Source of the DNA: Oreohelix idahoensis
Taxonomy: Eukaryota; Mollusca; Gastropoda; Stylommatophora; Oreohelicidae
Assembly (NCBI GenBank): GCA_024509875.1
Contig: JAMPIV010012152.1
Location: forward strand, 729,792-793,791
DNA length: 64,000 nucleotides
Reading direction: 5' to 3'
Part shown: in pieces, positions 34,760 to 45,666 of the stretch
Layout: every line of letters starts with the position of its first letter
Numbering within the stretch: position 1 is the stretch's first letter
Position numbers and translations under genes: made by a program
Notes under the pieces: generated by a model
Told to the model about the DNA's origin: nothing
Databases searched by the model: none
The model's input: the letters and a program-made list of their open reading frames with translations, nothing else

Positions 34760-35066
34760 AATGTGGAATAGACACTATAGATGGAAGTTATTAAGACTTT
34801 TTCTTAATTGGCATAGGTTTCATGTGTCTCGCTGCCATATAGAAGCAATTTGGTGATGCAGGCATCATATACGACAGCTTTGGTCTTCATTGTGAGTTTG
34901 GAGTTTCCCCTAGCATGTGTTGTGAGGCAGGCAAAGATAGTTACGGCTTTGTCAATGCAGCTATTAGTTTCTGTATCCAGAAATAGTTTAACATTGATGA
35001 TAGACCTTAAGTGTATGAAGTGGAGTGCACAAGTGCTGGTTCATAGCTATTGATAGTAATAACTGG
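34760..35066 (-). mobile_element. LINE A nested copy, part 3 (5'-truncated end)
   Basis: The complement aligns to LINE A 63190-63470, with the ACTATCGATAACTATGAA, CTCACAATGAAGACCAAAGC and GACACC-TA-ATGGAAG segments in order. It ends near 35066, where the copy was 5'-truncated. The order of the three parts proves that element 2 and LINE B both landed in one older LINE A fragment. Confidence 0.8.
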
Positions 35067-35782
35067 TTAGAGTCCATAAAACATGTCTTAATGAAATGTA
35101 TGCTTTATGTAATGTGTGCTTTACCGATGTGTTTGTTTTTCCTGCAGTAGTTAAATTAAGCCATAGTAATGACTGAAGAATGTAAATGCCATTATTGTAG
35201 GGAGGGGATATACATTTATTCTGATCATTACTGAAAATGGGGAAGGATTTTGTAGATATAAAAAATGCTCAAAACTAAAACACTCACTTAACTTGGTATA
35301 AACATTATAATCTATAAATTATTATTTTTTTTAGTGTGTTTCATTTCTAAAGCAGTGACACTAGCATTTGTATTCTTTAAATTGGTCCACACAGTTTACA
35401 AAGTATTCTGTTTTACTCTTAATCCTTAATATACATAAATAAACTTCTCAACAATGCTAGTAATTTTATTGCTGCTCTCAGTCAAAGAAACATTCACATA
35501 TAAAAACCTAACGTTAATTGACTTTTGCAAATGTCTTGTGCAGTCTGAAATTTTAAAACATTTAATGCATGTTACAAACTTACACTGGGTAGATGATTAC
35601 CTGTACAGTAAAACAAGAACACATTCTAACACTGTGTTATTAAAAATAGTGCACAATCCAAAGTAACATGAACATGAAAGTATTAATGAAAGACTAATCA
35701 TAGAACACATTCTAATAATGAAATAACATTTCTAAGGTATACTAGTAAATAAACTAGAAAACATAAAATTACTGATATGTAA

Positions 35783-36237
35783 ATTCTCCTTCTTGCATCC
35801 TTAACCCCTGACTGACAAAGCAGTCAGCGGCCATCACAGCAGGTTGCGTCTTGTAGGGAAGCAACAAACTGCTTCCATTTTGCTCGGTCGGTAGCCAACC
35901 TTCATGCTATACCCCAACTCTAGTTCGTGCTTTGTATCTCAGCCTCCACTGTTCTCTGCTATGTTGTCTTTGGTCTGCCTCTCTTTTGCCATCGTTCTGG
36001 GGTCTATAGCATAGCAGTTGTGTGATGATACTAGGGTCCCTTCTGAGAACATGGCCAACCCAGTTCCAGCGTCTGCCTGCAGTGATAGTGTGCATGTCTT
36101 TTTTTACTGCACTGTGTAAGCAGTTCCTGGTCAGAGATGGTATTTAGCCAAAAACTTCCAATAATTTTCCTTAGGCAAGTTGTGTGGAATGAGGATAATT
36201 TGGACATGTCCTTTTCTGTTACTCTCCAGCACTCTGA
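35783..36237 (-). mobile_element. LINE B remnant in duplication unit 1
   Basis: The minus strand encodes broken pieces of the LINE B C-terminus (WRVTEKDMSKLSSFHTTCLRK and RRWNWVGHVLRRDPSIITQ). Its counterpart in unit 2 (37822-38282) occupies the same relative place, so the insertion predates the duplication. Confidence 0.75.
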
Positions 36238-36327
36238 TATATATATATATATACACATATAGAGCTTTAAATAGACTTTTTTCTGTGTTTATCACTGTCA
36301 TTTTGATTTCTTGTTTATTCTTAACAG

Positions 36328-36540
36328 TGGAAACAAAGAGAAAGAGAAAATCAAATGTTCTGAGGACATTGCCAACCCAGTTCCAGCGTCTGCCTGCAGT
36401 GATAGTGTGCATGTTTTTTTCACTGCACCAAGTAAGCATTTCCTGGTTGGAGATCACAGTCATTTTGATTTATTGTTTGTTCATATTAATGGACACAAAA
36501 AGATCAAATGTCACAAGTGAACAGACGACAGACTCCACTG
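36328..36540 (+). other. Disrupted exon-like segment (unit 1)
   Basis: The acceptor-like TTAACAG (36321-36327) and the first 30 bases of the putative exon are followed by a 100-bp LINE B piece. A second partial copy (36491-36540) then ends at a good donor, CACTG|GTAAGAG. The unit 2 counterpart 38361-38420 is intact. In the second partial copy the acceptor AG is changed, so this unit looks dead as an exon. Confidence 0.35.
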
Positions 36541-37135
36541 GTAAGAGATTACCTTACATGTAAATTTACTTTTTTGACATCTACGAGTATCTAGGGTGTT
36601 AAGTGTAAAAGGCATTAAAGTCACTAAAGCAAACACAAATGTTATATATTAAAACAGTCATTCCTTTATACGATATCTTTATTTAATTGCTCCTAGTTGG
36701 ATAATCATATCAAATTTGCTTTAAAATTATATTTCATTTGTAATACAGAAAAGAAAACTATTACTGTGAAAAGAAATAAAAAACAACATTGACTGAAGTT
36801 TGACCAGTACTTCCTGTATTAACATAACTAAATGATATACAGCCTTGATAGGCTTGTTTGTTTTTCAAAAAAAATCTGACAAATAAATACATCTGCCATA
36901 TCAGTGAGAAAATTATTGATGACAGTGAAATTTACATATCTGAGAAATAAGGGAAAAGATTGAGCATTTACCATTCATTGATTCACCCATGTGTTCCTAA
37001 GGTCGAAATGGGGAGCAAAGAAAAGTAACACTGTAACCTGCCAGGCAGGTCTTAGACAGCATCTAAAGATGGTTGTGCATGGGTCAGCTATCACATCCTG
37101 TAGAAGCTTTAAGCCAGAATAAAACTTTAACAACA

Positions 37136-37387
37136 ACATTGACATTTCAGTCGAAGCTAATTTAAATAAAACTCAGCCATTCAAGACAGAAGAAGGTCTT
37201 CTGGTAATGAAATATATGAAGTAGCCCAGAGAAATGTTTATGGAGTCAAAGCTGCTAATTCAGCTGTTTTCTTTGAGGAAAGTTTCAGAATTTTGCATAT
37301 GGAATAATCGCACACTTAAGAAACAATACAAAAGTGCACAAGTGGCAGCAGAGAAGAAAAACTATAAAAACTATAAAATTGACATCA
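37136..37387. other. Spacer between duplication units
   Basis: No similarity to the two units and no gene. The open frame 37234-37473 lacks recognisable motifs. Confidence 0.5.
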
Positions 37388-37821
37388 TTTATAAAGCAGT
37401 GATTCTAATATTTGTATTCGTTAAATCGGTCCACACATTTTACAAAGTATTTTGTTACACTTTTCATCTTTGATATACCTAAAGAAACTTCTCAACAATG
37501 CTAGTAATTTTATTGCTACTTTCAGTAAAAGAAACATACACATATAAAAACCTAAGGTTAATTGACTTGTACACGTATCTTGTGCAGTCTGAAATCTTAA
37601 AACATTTAATGCAAGTTACAAAACCTACACAAGATAGATAATTATCTGCACAGTAATACAAGAACACATTCTAACACTGTGTTATCAAAAATAGTGCACA
37701 ATCCAAAGTAACATGAACATGAAAGTATTAATGAAAGACTAATCATAGTACACATTCTAATAATGAAATAACATTTCTAAGGTATACTAGTAAATACACT
37801 AGAAAACATAAAATTACTGAT

Positions 37822-38282
37822 ATGTAAATTCTCCTTCTTGCATCCTTAGCACCTGACTGACAAAGCAGTCAGCGGCCATCACAGCAGGTGGCGTCTTGTA
37901 GGGAAGCAACAAACTGTTTCCATTTTGCTTGGTCAGTAGCCATCCTTTGTGCCGTGACCCAACTCTGGTTCATGCTTTGCATCTCAGCCTCGACTGTTCT
38001 CCACCAGGATGTCTTTGGTCTGCCTCTCTTTCATTGTCCTTTTAGGGTCCATATCATAGTTGTTCTTGTGATGATATTAGGGTACCTTCTGAGGACATGA
38101 CCAACCCAATTCCAGCATCTGCCTGCAGTGATGGTGTGCATGCTTTTTTGACTGCACCGTGTAAGCAGTTCCTGGTTGGAGATGGTATATGGCCAAAAAC
38201 ATCCAATAATTTTCCTTAGTCAAGTTGTGTGGAATGAGGAAAATTTGGACATGTCCTTTTCTGTTACTCTCCAGCACTCTGA
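37822..38282 (-). mobile_element. LINE B remnant in duplication unit 2
   Basis: Counterpart of 35783-36237 with a pyrimidine-rich (complement of (GAA)n) left edge. It encodes degraded LINE B C-terminal residues on the minus strand. Confidence 0.75.
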
Positions 38283-38360
38283 TATGTATATCAAGTTCTT
38301 TAAATAAACTATTTCCTGTGTTTATCACTGTCATTTTGATTTCTTGTTTATTCCTAACAG

Positions 38361-38420
38361 TGGACACAAAGAGAAAGAGAAAATCAAATTTCATCAGTAA
38401 ACAGACGACAGCCTCCACTG
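38361..38420 (+). other. Possible 60-bp host exon with a basic motif
   Basis: A long pyrimidine-rich tract ending TTCCTAACAG (38351-38360) precedes it and the donor GTAAGAG (38421) follows. The 60 bases are divisible by three and read DTKRKRKSNFISKQTTASTG in phase, a lysine/arginine cluster resembling a nuclear-localisation or membrane-proximal cytoplasmic segment. The preceding hydrophobic frame lies in the putative intron. A related, broken copy is in unit 1. The host gene is unknown. Confidence 0.3.
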
Positions 38421-39071
38421 GTAAGAGTTTACCTTACACGTAAATTTATTTATTAGACATCTGCCTAGGTTGTTAAGTGTAACAGGACTGCTGTTATTTT
38501 TACCTATTAGCATTTACAACTTAAGCCTGTAAAAGGCCTCAAAGTCACTGCAAAAATTTTTTTTAAACAAACATAAATATTACATATTAAAACAGTCATT
38601 CCTTTAAATGATATCTCTATTTAATTGCTCCTAGTTGGCTTGTCATTTCAATTTGCTTTAAAATTATATTTGATCTGAAAAACAGAAAAGAAAAAGATTG
38701 CTGTGGAAAAAAAAACAGCAGTAACGCAAGTTTAACCTGCATTTTCTTTGTTAACATGACTAAATATCATTCAACCTTGATAGGCTTGTTTATTTTTCAA
38801 CAAAATCTGACATATAAATACGTCTTCCACACGAGTAAGAAAATTGTGGATGACAGTGAAATTTACATATCTGAGGAATAAGGGAAAAGATTGAGCGTTT
38901 TCCATTCATTGGTTCACCCATGTGTTCCTAACGTCGAATAGGGGAGCAAAGAACAGTAACACTATAACCTGCCAGGCAGGTCATAGACAGCATCTAAAGA
39001 TGGTTGTGCATGGGTCAGCTATCACATCCTGTATAACCTTTAAACCAAAATAAAACTTCAACAACATCATT

Positions 39072-39685
39072 GCTCTGCCGCTCTTTTGGATCTACCGACT
39101 GAATGGGCAACAGCTTGATCTCCATATAACTGTGCCCAAGCTCGCACCTTGGAGAGGACACTCCATCTTCACTCTATAGGTGTCGGCTAAACACGAAAAG
39201 TAGCAATTACCAGTTATAAGCATCTTGCCCAATTGGCCAAGGGCATGGCACCAGGGGCTACTTCCGACAGTGGGAGAGGTTTTAGCAGAGGTTCTAGGAT
39301 CCCACTGGACTGCCACCACGCGTTTCAAGCTGGGCAGCCCCCATTCAGTTAGGTATTGCCCCGCCATTGTCTATTTTTCCCTATTGGGTGCACGGGGATT
39401 AGGGTCAATGCCGAATTGTGGACAGAAATTTTGCACCAAGCAATTATCACAAAACAAGAGGTACGGTAATAGAAATAAACAAACTATTAGATTGGGATGC
39501 TATAGCGTCCGAACTATGTTGACTGGACTATCTGAAAACCTAAAGGACATAAACGATGTTAAGAGAAGACAGCTGTAATTAATGACAAACTTAAACGATT
39601 TCAGGTGGATATAGCTGCATTTCAGGAAACTCGCCTGGCGGGCTTTGGAATGGTGAGCGAGAAGGACTGCACATTTTATTACCGT
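39072..39685 (+). mobile_element. LINE A fragment, 5' UTR and start of endonuclease
   Basis: It aligns to 60410-61015 of the LINE A copy, with GGATCTACC, AACAGCTTGATCTCCAT and GGGGCTACTTCCGACAGTGG in order. It continues into the endonuclease start (SVRTMLTGLSENLKDINDV) and breaks off after KDCTFYY-like residues. Both ends are truncated, and a 3'-truncated LINE piece is unusual. A short internal duplication is present near 39281. Confidence 0.8.
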
Positions 39686-40188
39686 ATATATTGTTAAGGT
39701 GTGCATGCCCTGCATAAATTTAATCAAACCAATATCTTATGTTTCCAGTTCAAATGTGTTCTACAAAGCATACTTGTAATTTTTATACATAACGAGAATC
39801 CGCTTTCTAAAGTGAATTAATACATCAGTTTCAATATGAACAGTGTACAATTTTTAATGCTTTTAAAAATGTTTTAATATAAAAATTATTTGCTTAATTA
39901 TTTAAATTTGCATTGTAAAAAAAAGAAAATTTAGATTGGAAATCACAAATATTCATTAGCTGTATAATAAACTGCTGACTTCCCCTTGAATCGAAAAATT
40001 ACGTCTTTTTGCGCTCAAGGTTACTGGGCTAATTACGAAGCCGCTGTATGGAAATTTTATTTTCGGATTTTTTCTAGGGCATCCCATCTTAAGATCTTTC
40101 AGCATGCCAAATTTCAGACTTGTAGAAAGTGTAGAAGTTGTCGACAAATGCCATGCTGCAGATGGAAAAGGAGTACAGAACATGACAT
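39686..40188. other. AT-rich spacer
   Basis: No feature supported. The open frame 39986-40438 is mostly minisatellite in its second half and its first half has no motif. Confidence 0.5.
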
Positions 40189-40702
40189 GAATGTGAATAG
40201 AGGAGTTAAGAGAGGGGGTGGTTATTGTTGGGGGAGGTCTCGGAGAGGTAAGAATATAGAGGAGCTGTGTGGTGAGAAGAATATAGAGGAGCTGTGTGGT
40301 GAGAAGAATATAGAGAAGCTGTGTGGTGAGAAGAATATAGAGGAGCTGTGTGGTGAGAAGAATATAGAGGAGCTGTGTGGTGAGAAGAATATAGAGGAGC
40401 TGTGTGGTGAGAAGAATATAGAGGAGCTGTGTGGTTAGAAGAATATAGAGGAGCTGTGTGGTCAGAGAAGTGCATCAACATTTAGAAGTAAAGGGTAAGA
40501 ATGGCTACACAAATAGCATTTCTGAAAATGGCATAATTATTATTTGGGGAGTTCACAGAGGTGCAAACAGTAGACAGATGTTGAGAGGGACAAGCACGTG
40601 GATACTGTAGGACAGAAAAGGATGCATATAAAGAGAGGAGATAAGAAACTGACGCAAAATTACAGAGACATATCTCAGAGAGAGGCATCAATACTTAGAG
40701 GT
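40189..40702. repeat. Purine-rich satellite-like locus with a 27-bp array
   Basis: About eight tandem 27-bp units (40249-40468) with the core AAGAATATAGAGGAGCTGTG lie in degenerate GAGAG/ATGAATATAGAG-rich DNA. The same style of sequence continues at 46689-47820, on the far side of the I-type LINE, so it is one interrupted locus. The in-frame EKNIEELCG repeats are a by-product of the 27-bp period. Confidence 0.85.
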
Positions 40703-40954
40703 TCTTCTTCTTTCGTTCGCTTGAAATATATTACTCGTCAAAAGTCAAGGGCCACCCTATTATTTTCAATACACTTTTATATAAGCGCATAGAATGATTA
40801 AATGAAGGAAGTTTTTAGTAAAGATGGGTGCAATATCTTCCTCTGACAGTCCTCTGTGCACGTTAAGCATAAAAACAACTCACCGACAACCATGGTGATC
40901 ACGTGCAATTTGGTTTGCTGACCATAAAATCACATTTTTAATCTGTTTTTTCAA

Positions 40955-41001
40955 CCTCTACACCTCACGGTAGAAGGGGAACGACTAAGTAAGTAAGTAA
41001 G
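40955..41001 (+). mobile_element. 47-bp LINE C tail inserted in the Tc1 element
   Basis: It matches the last bases of LINE C (CCTCTACACCTCACGGTAG ... (TAAG)n). It is flanked by TTTTTCAA at 40947-40954 and 41002-41009, an 8-bp TSD. This is an extreme 5' truncation. Confidence 0.85.
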
Positions 41002-41184
41002 TTTTTCAAACTTCCGTACAACCAAACAGGTGAAGTAATCGTGCTGATTGACATTCCACATGCAATGAAGACTTTTCGTGAACAGAGTTCACTCTTAATT
41101 TGTTTTACGATCAGCAGACTTAGGGTAGTTTCATCACTTGCAAAAACCATGCCACCGTGAAGAAGTCTTGACACCTTACAAAGA

Positions 41185-42177
41185 ATGAGGGCTATAGCGT
41201 GGGTTGAAAACGGTTTATCTGTCCGTGAGGTTGCTAGACGGCTTGCAGTGTCACACTCTACTATCCAAAGAATTTTGGAGACATTTCAGGCCACAGGAAG
41301 TGTGGGGGATCGCCACAGGCCAGTTCGCCCTAGATGCACCAATAGACATGATGACCGGTACCGCTTGTTGTCAGCCCTGCGAAATCGAACAGTGACTTGT
41401 CCCACTCTAAGATGTCAGCTGAGACAAACTGTAAACGTTAATGTCAGTCAAAGCACCATTCGCAGACGTTTACATGAATTTGGACTGGCTGCTCGACGTC
41501 CTGCAGTCAGAATCCCTCTTACTCCTGCTCATCGCAGAGCCCATGTTGCTTCGTGTCGCGAGCACATCCGATGGACAAGGCAACAATGGATTCAAGTTCT
41601 CTTCACTGATGAATCTCGCTTCACTGTGTCATTCAATGATGGCAGGATTCGAGTTTGGAGACGACCAGGAGAGCGATTTACTGATGACACAATTCGAGAG
41701 GTGGATCGTTATGGTAGGGGTTCTGTCATGGTCTAGGGAGGCTTCTACAGACACGGCAGGACCCCACTCTACATCATCCAAGGCAACTTGACCGGCGCAA
41801 GATACCAGAACGAAATCTTGAGACCAATTGTTCAGCCTGCTCTGGAGGCCATAGGTGGTAATGTCATCCTCCAAGATGATAACGCTCGACCCCATCGAGC
41901 TCGTTTGGTGAATGAGTTTATTCAGCAACATGGGATCATCAGGATGGCGTGGCAAGCTCATTCACCTGACCTTTCTCCGATTGAGCACCTCTGGGATGTC
42001 CTTGGTCGAAGATTGTCAACAAATCACTCCCTGCCAATGAATATTGCACAGCTGACTGCATTTCTGCTTCAGGAATGGCGAGATGTTCCTCAGGATGCTC
42101 TTCGGACTCTTGTGGACTCGATGCGTCTACACTGTCTTGAATGCCTTGCTGCAAACGGTGGTCATACCCGATTTTGA
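41185..42177 (+). pseudogene. Tc1 transposase (DD34E), one nonsense codon
   Basis: The start at 41185 gives about 330 residues in one frame, close to the usual Tc1 length. The N-terminal half is a paired-type helix-turn-helix (GLSVREVARRLAVSHSTIQRI) with a GRPR-like hook replaced by RPVRPR. The catalytic triad is LFTDESRF (Asp), LQDDNARPHRA (Asp) and SPIEHLWD (Glu), with exactly 34 residues between the last two, the Tc1 spacing. A TAG at 41734-41736 replaces the tryptophan of the conserved VMVWGG segment. The transposase would cut at the terminal repeats and insert into TA. Confidence 0.9.
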
Positions 42178-42396
42178 AATGTCTATTTGTCCAATATCTA
42201 TTGTGTGGCTTGTGAAAAGGTGAGTGACACACTTCACAGCTTCATTGCGTTTGAATGTGTGTTTCCATTTCCTTACGTGACATGTCAATTTGGTATTCAA
42301 TAAATGCCGTTTCGACTGATACTAATTACGTTTATATCAGATTTGTTTTATGGTTTCAACCAAGGTTTTTCTAAGTGGCCCTTGACTTTTGACGAG

Positions 42397-43730
42397 TAGT
42401 ATATTTTGTCTGTATCTGCAATGCTGTTTCTTGTATGAACTTCACTGTCTTTTCTAGTTCATACAGAGGTCCGTATAGTTTTGCTTCCAGTGTTGTTTCT
42501 CTGGGCCAGTGGGTTTGCCTCAATATATCATATTCGGGGCAATCTTGAAGTACATGCTCCGCAGTCTGGGATGCCTGTCCACATGTACACATGGCTGAAT
42601 TGCCAATCTTGAATTTTGTATACATGTGGCTGCGGAGGCGGTTGTGTCCTGTTCTGAGGCGCAGAATGACCATTTGTTCTGATCTGTTCATAGCTTGGTA
42701 GTCATCATGTGTTGGTGATGGTGGCTTTCTGATTGATTTGATCATCTTTTTCTTCTGGTGGTACGTAACTAGTACATCCGGTTGCTCGTCTGCAGCACCT
42801 TCTTTAGCCAGTCCGTCTGCTCTCTCGTTTCCTGGTATTCCACAATGAGACGGTATCCACTGCATGGCGAAACTGTGCTGTTTGCACAGTTCAGAAAGTA
42901 GGGCTTGTATACCTGGAAATTTTCTGGACTGAAGTGCTTGGAGTGCTGATCTTGCATCTGTCAGTAATACTACAGGCTGTGGATCGAGATTGGTGTTCAA
43001 CAGTTTCTCAGTTGCCACCTTGATTGCCTGGATTTCTGCATCATAGTTGTTACAGAATTTCCCCGTTGGTACTCTGACCGTTGGACCCTGATACCATCAC
43101 AAGAACAGCTATGCTATGGACCCCCGAGGGAAAGCGAAAGAGAGGCCGACCAAAAACAACTTGGCGGAGAACTGTTGAAGCTGAGATGCAAAGAATGAAC
43201 CACAGTTGGGGCACTGTACGAACGATGGCCGCCGACCGAGCAAAGTGGTATCAATTTGTTGCTGCCCTATAAGACGCCACCAGGCGTGATGGCCGCTGAC
43301 TGCTTTGACGGTTGGTGGTTATGGATCAAAGAAGAAGAAGAAGACTCTGACCGTATCCCTAGTGTTGTTTGGATATTCTATGTACACTCCTGCTCCTCCA
43401 TTCTTTACTGCATTCTGTGCTGATCCATCCGTGTAAACTCGGACCCAGAGGTCCTGTATGTATTTATCATCTAGGAAACTGAGAGTGACTGCCTACGTTG
43501 CACGCTGTGCTGTTCATCCTTGTCGAATATTCCTTTCACTTTTGTGTGGATGTGTACTGGTAGTCCATGCTCCTCTCTCCAAGGGGTTTGTTCTGGCACA
43601 GACTTTAGGGGGCTGTTAACTTCAGGCAGGTCTGAGGTTTGTCTACGAAATCGTTTGGCCTGGTGGATAAAACTGCTTCTTTTCAATCGCCCCATTGCTA
43701 GGTTTTGGAATCTGTCCTTCATAAAGAGGA
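42397..43730 (-). pseudogene. RNase H and C-terminal domain of the I-type LINE
   Basis: The minus strand reads VRVYTDGSAQNAVKNGGAGV (first Asp, about 43395-43440). The LINE B insertion follows, then EIQAIKVATEKLL (Glu, about 43015-43040), LLTDARSALQAL (Asp) and WIPSHCGIPGNERADGLAKE (His and last Asp). The C-terminal CTCGQASQTAEHVLQDCP resembles the zinc-like motif found after RNase H in I-, R1- and LOA-type LINEs. The insertion at 43081-43343 splits the domain between its first two catalytic residues. Confidence 0.85.
43081..43343 (+). mobile_element. LINE B 3' fragment nested in the I-type LINE
   Basis: Flanked by the 10-bp TSD ACTCTGACCG (43071-43080 and 43344-43353), it ends in (GAA)n. 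It encodes ITRTAMLWTPEGKRKRGRPK with TWRRTVEAEMQRMN and is otherwise intact in frame. It is oriented opposite to its host LINE. Confidence 0.9.
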
Positions 43731-43878
43731 ACTTTTCTGCCTATGTTAGCACTTTCGTATCACTGCGTTCTCTCAATTCTTGTATCCTCCCAATTTTCTC
43801 CATCTCCACTATAGGCGTTGATTTCATTGCCCCCGTGATGACCCTAAGCGCCTGGTTTTGCACCTTATCTAGCTCTTG

Positions 43879-45666
43879 TTATGTGGTGTTTGATGCTGGA
43901 CACCACGCAGCTGACCCATATTCCAGGTGTGGTCTTATGCCCTGCTGGTAAACTTTACTAAGTGTTTTCCCGCTGGCTCCCCATGTGGTTCCACTTAGTT
44001 TTCTCAGGATGGCTAACTTCCTCCTTTCCTTTGTTGGTGCCTTGTTGATGTGCTGCTTCCATGTCAGCATATCATCGAATGTAACTCCGAGATAGTTGGG
44101 TTGTTTATCTTCTCTCAGGAGCTCTTCGTTTATCTTGATAACACCAGCTTTTTGTTTTGGAGAGAGGGTGAAGAGCGTAGTGCTGCACTTGTCTGTGTTG
44201 ATGCTCACACACCATCTATTTGCCCATGACGTTAAGGCATCTATAGCTCTTTGTAGCAGTTTGGTGGCCACTGTTGCATGCTCATCTGTGCACGATATTA
44301 CCAGGTCATCAGCGTACATTGCCACTTTCATTACATGTGGTAGTTCAGCAACCAGGTCGTTGATGTAGACTAGGAAATGTGTGGGGGACAGAACCCCTCC
44401 ATGAGAGACGCAATGACGCAGTAGAATTTTCTTACTCTTGAGGCCATCTAGTTGTACTCGGGCTCTTCTGTTATGCAAGTATGCTTTCACCCATTTGTAC
44501 ATCCTACCATTCATTCTACAATTTCTCAGTTTCCTCAGAAGCCCTTCTTTCCAAACCTTGTCAAATGCTTTCCTTAGATCTTTCCATTCTGCTAGTACCA
44601 GTTTCTTATCTTGAAACGCATCCTCAATCTCTTGGGAAAGGTAAGTTGCCTTATCTTCGGTAGAGTAACACTGCCTAAAGCCCACCTGCTGTGGTACAAG
44701 AAGGTTTTCACTTTCAATGTACCACTGTAGACTGAGGTTGATGATACGTTCCATTGTTTTGCAGAGACAGCTTGTAAGGCTGATTGGTCTGTAGCTGGAG
44801 GCCGTGGAACTGTCTTTTCCTGGTTTTAAGAGTGGTATCATGATTGCTTCCCTCCAGGTCTGTGAGACTCTGCCTGAGTTCCAACAGATATGGAAGATCT
44901 GCAGCAGCTTTGTTTTTGCTGCGGTTCCCAAGTTCTTAATCATTTCATGGGACACTCCATCAACTCCTGGCGACTTTCTCATTTTCAATTTGGATATTGC
45001 AAGCTCCAGTTCTCGGAATGTGATTGGTGCCTCCATAACTTCAGGTATGGTTCCATCTCGTCCTGCGTATTGTTGTTTCTCACGAGTCTCCTGTTGGTTC
45101 TCTGGGCTAACTTCGATGTTGTTGTCTTTAGCAAAGGAGTCTGCAAAGTGATCAGCTGCCTGTTTTCCCGTGAGTATGTTTCCATCTTTGTATAGTGCAA
45201 TCTTTGAGTTTCTCCCTGTACCCTCATTGTTAAGTTGTTTTACCAGCTTCCACATTGTCCTTGTATCTCTTTCGAAGTTCAAGGACTCTGTTTTCTCCTT
45301 CCAGCTTCTTTGCCTGGCCTGCAACTTGGTCCTTTGAAATTTGGCCTTAGCTTGCTGGTAGTTATTGTGGGGTTCTTGACACGGACTGGTCTCTGCCTGC
45401 TTTCGAGGGGTTTCCACATCGTTGTGCAGCTGCTCTAGTTCACTATTCCAATATGGTTTGCAGTGCTTACGAGCCCCTCTAGGTATTGTTTCATGAGCAG
45501 CCTGTAATATGCATCTGCTGAATTCACCGACTAGCTTATTGATGTCTTTGTCTACAGTCAGATCTCTAGCCAGTATACTAGTATGGTGCTGGTACATTGT
45601 CCAGTCTGCCTTCTTGTAGTTCCACCTAGGGAGAGTGCTGCTCTCCTTGACAAGTTCATTTTCCAC
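43879..45666 (-). CDS. RT domain ORF of the I-type LINE (595 codons open)
   Basis: This is the longest open frame in the window. It starts within the endonuclease/RT linker (ENELVKESSTLPRWNYKKADW). RT blocks follow: SPGVDGVSHEMIKNLG, REAIMIPLLKPGKDSS, SYRPISLTSCLCKTMERI, LAEWKDLRKAFDKVW, HCVSHGGVLSPTHFLVYIND and the catalytic YADD box (VAMYADDLVISC). It ends YGSAAWCPASNTT at a TAA, after which the same protein continues in frame toward RNase H. RT copies element RNA at a nicked chromosomal target. Confidence 0.85.
   Translation of the reverse strand: MENELVKESSTLPRWNYKKADWTMYQHHTSILARDLTVDKDINKLVGEFSRCILQAAHETIPRGARKHCKPYWNSELEQLHNDVETPRKQAETSPCQEPHNNYQQAKAKFQRTKLQARQRSWKEKTESLNFERDTRTMWKLVKQLNNEGTGRNSKIALYKDGNILTGKQAADHFADSFAKDNNIEVSPENQQETREKQQYAGRDGTIPEVMEAPITFRELELAISKLKMRKSPGVDGVSHEMIKNLGTAAKTKLLQIFHICWNSGRVSQTWREAIMIPLLKPGKDSSTASSYRPISLTSCLCKTMERIINLSLQWYIESENLLVPQQVGFRQCYSTEDKATYLSQEIEDAFQDKKLVLAEWKDLRKAFDKVWKEGLLRKLRNCRMNGRMYKWVKAYLHNRRARVQLDGLKSKKILLRHCVSHGGVLSPTHFLVYINDLVAELPHVMKVAMYADDLVISCTDEHATVATKLLQRAIDALTSWANRWCVSINTDKCSTTLFTLSPKQKAGVIKINEELLREDKQPNYLGVTFDDMLTWKQHINKAPTKERRKLAILRKLSGTTWGASGKTLSKVYQQGIRPHLEYGSAAWCPASNTT

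Larger units (their letters stand above)
35345..37135. repeat. Segmental duplication, unit 1
   Basis: About 1.8 kb repeated as 37388-39070 in the same orientation. Shared landmarks run from AAGCAGTGA and CTCAACAATGCTAGTAATTT, through a LINE B remnant and an exon-like segment, to ACATCTAAAGATGGTTGTGC and AATAAAACTT at the right edge. Divergence by eye is moderate (roughly 10-15%). Unit 1 carries an extra LINE B piece (36358-36460) inside the exon-like segment. Confidence 0.8.
37388..39070. repeat. Segmental duplication, unit 2
   Basis: Same order of landmarks as unit 1 (35345-37135). It lacks the second LINE B piece. It ends where a LINE A fragment begins (39072). Confidence 0.8.
40734..42396 (+). 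mobile_element. Tc1-like DNA transposon (Tc1/mariner)
   Basis: Terminal inverted repeats CTCGTCAAAAGTCAAGGGCCAC (cut here to its first bases, 40734-40755) and their complement (42375-42396) are flanked by the TA target duplication at 40732-40733 and 42397-42398. Length is 1,663 bp, typical of Tc1 elements. It encodes one transposase with a single stop. A 47-bp LINE C tail is inserted in its left untranslated part. The element itself sits in the 3' end of the I-type LINE. Confidence 0.9.

Noticed and set aside
39986..40438. 150-codon plus frame with EKNIEELCG repeats
   Set aside because: The repeats come from the 27-bp tandem array in a purine-rich locus; the non-repeated N-terminal half has no motif.
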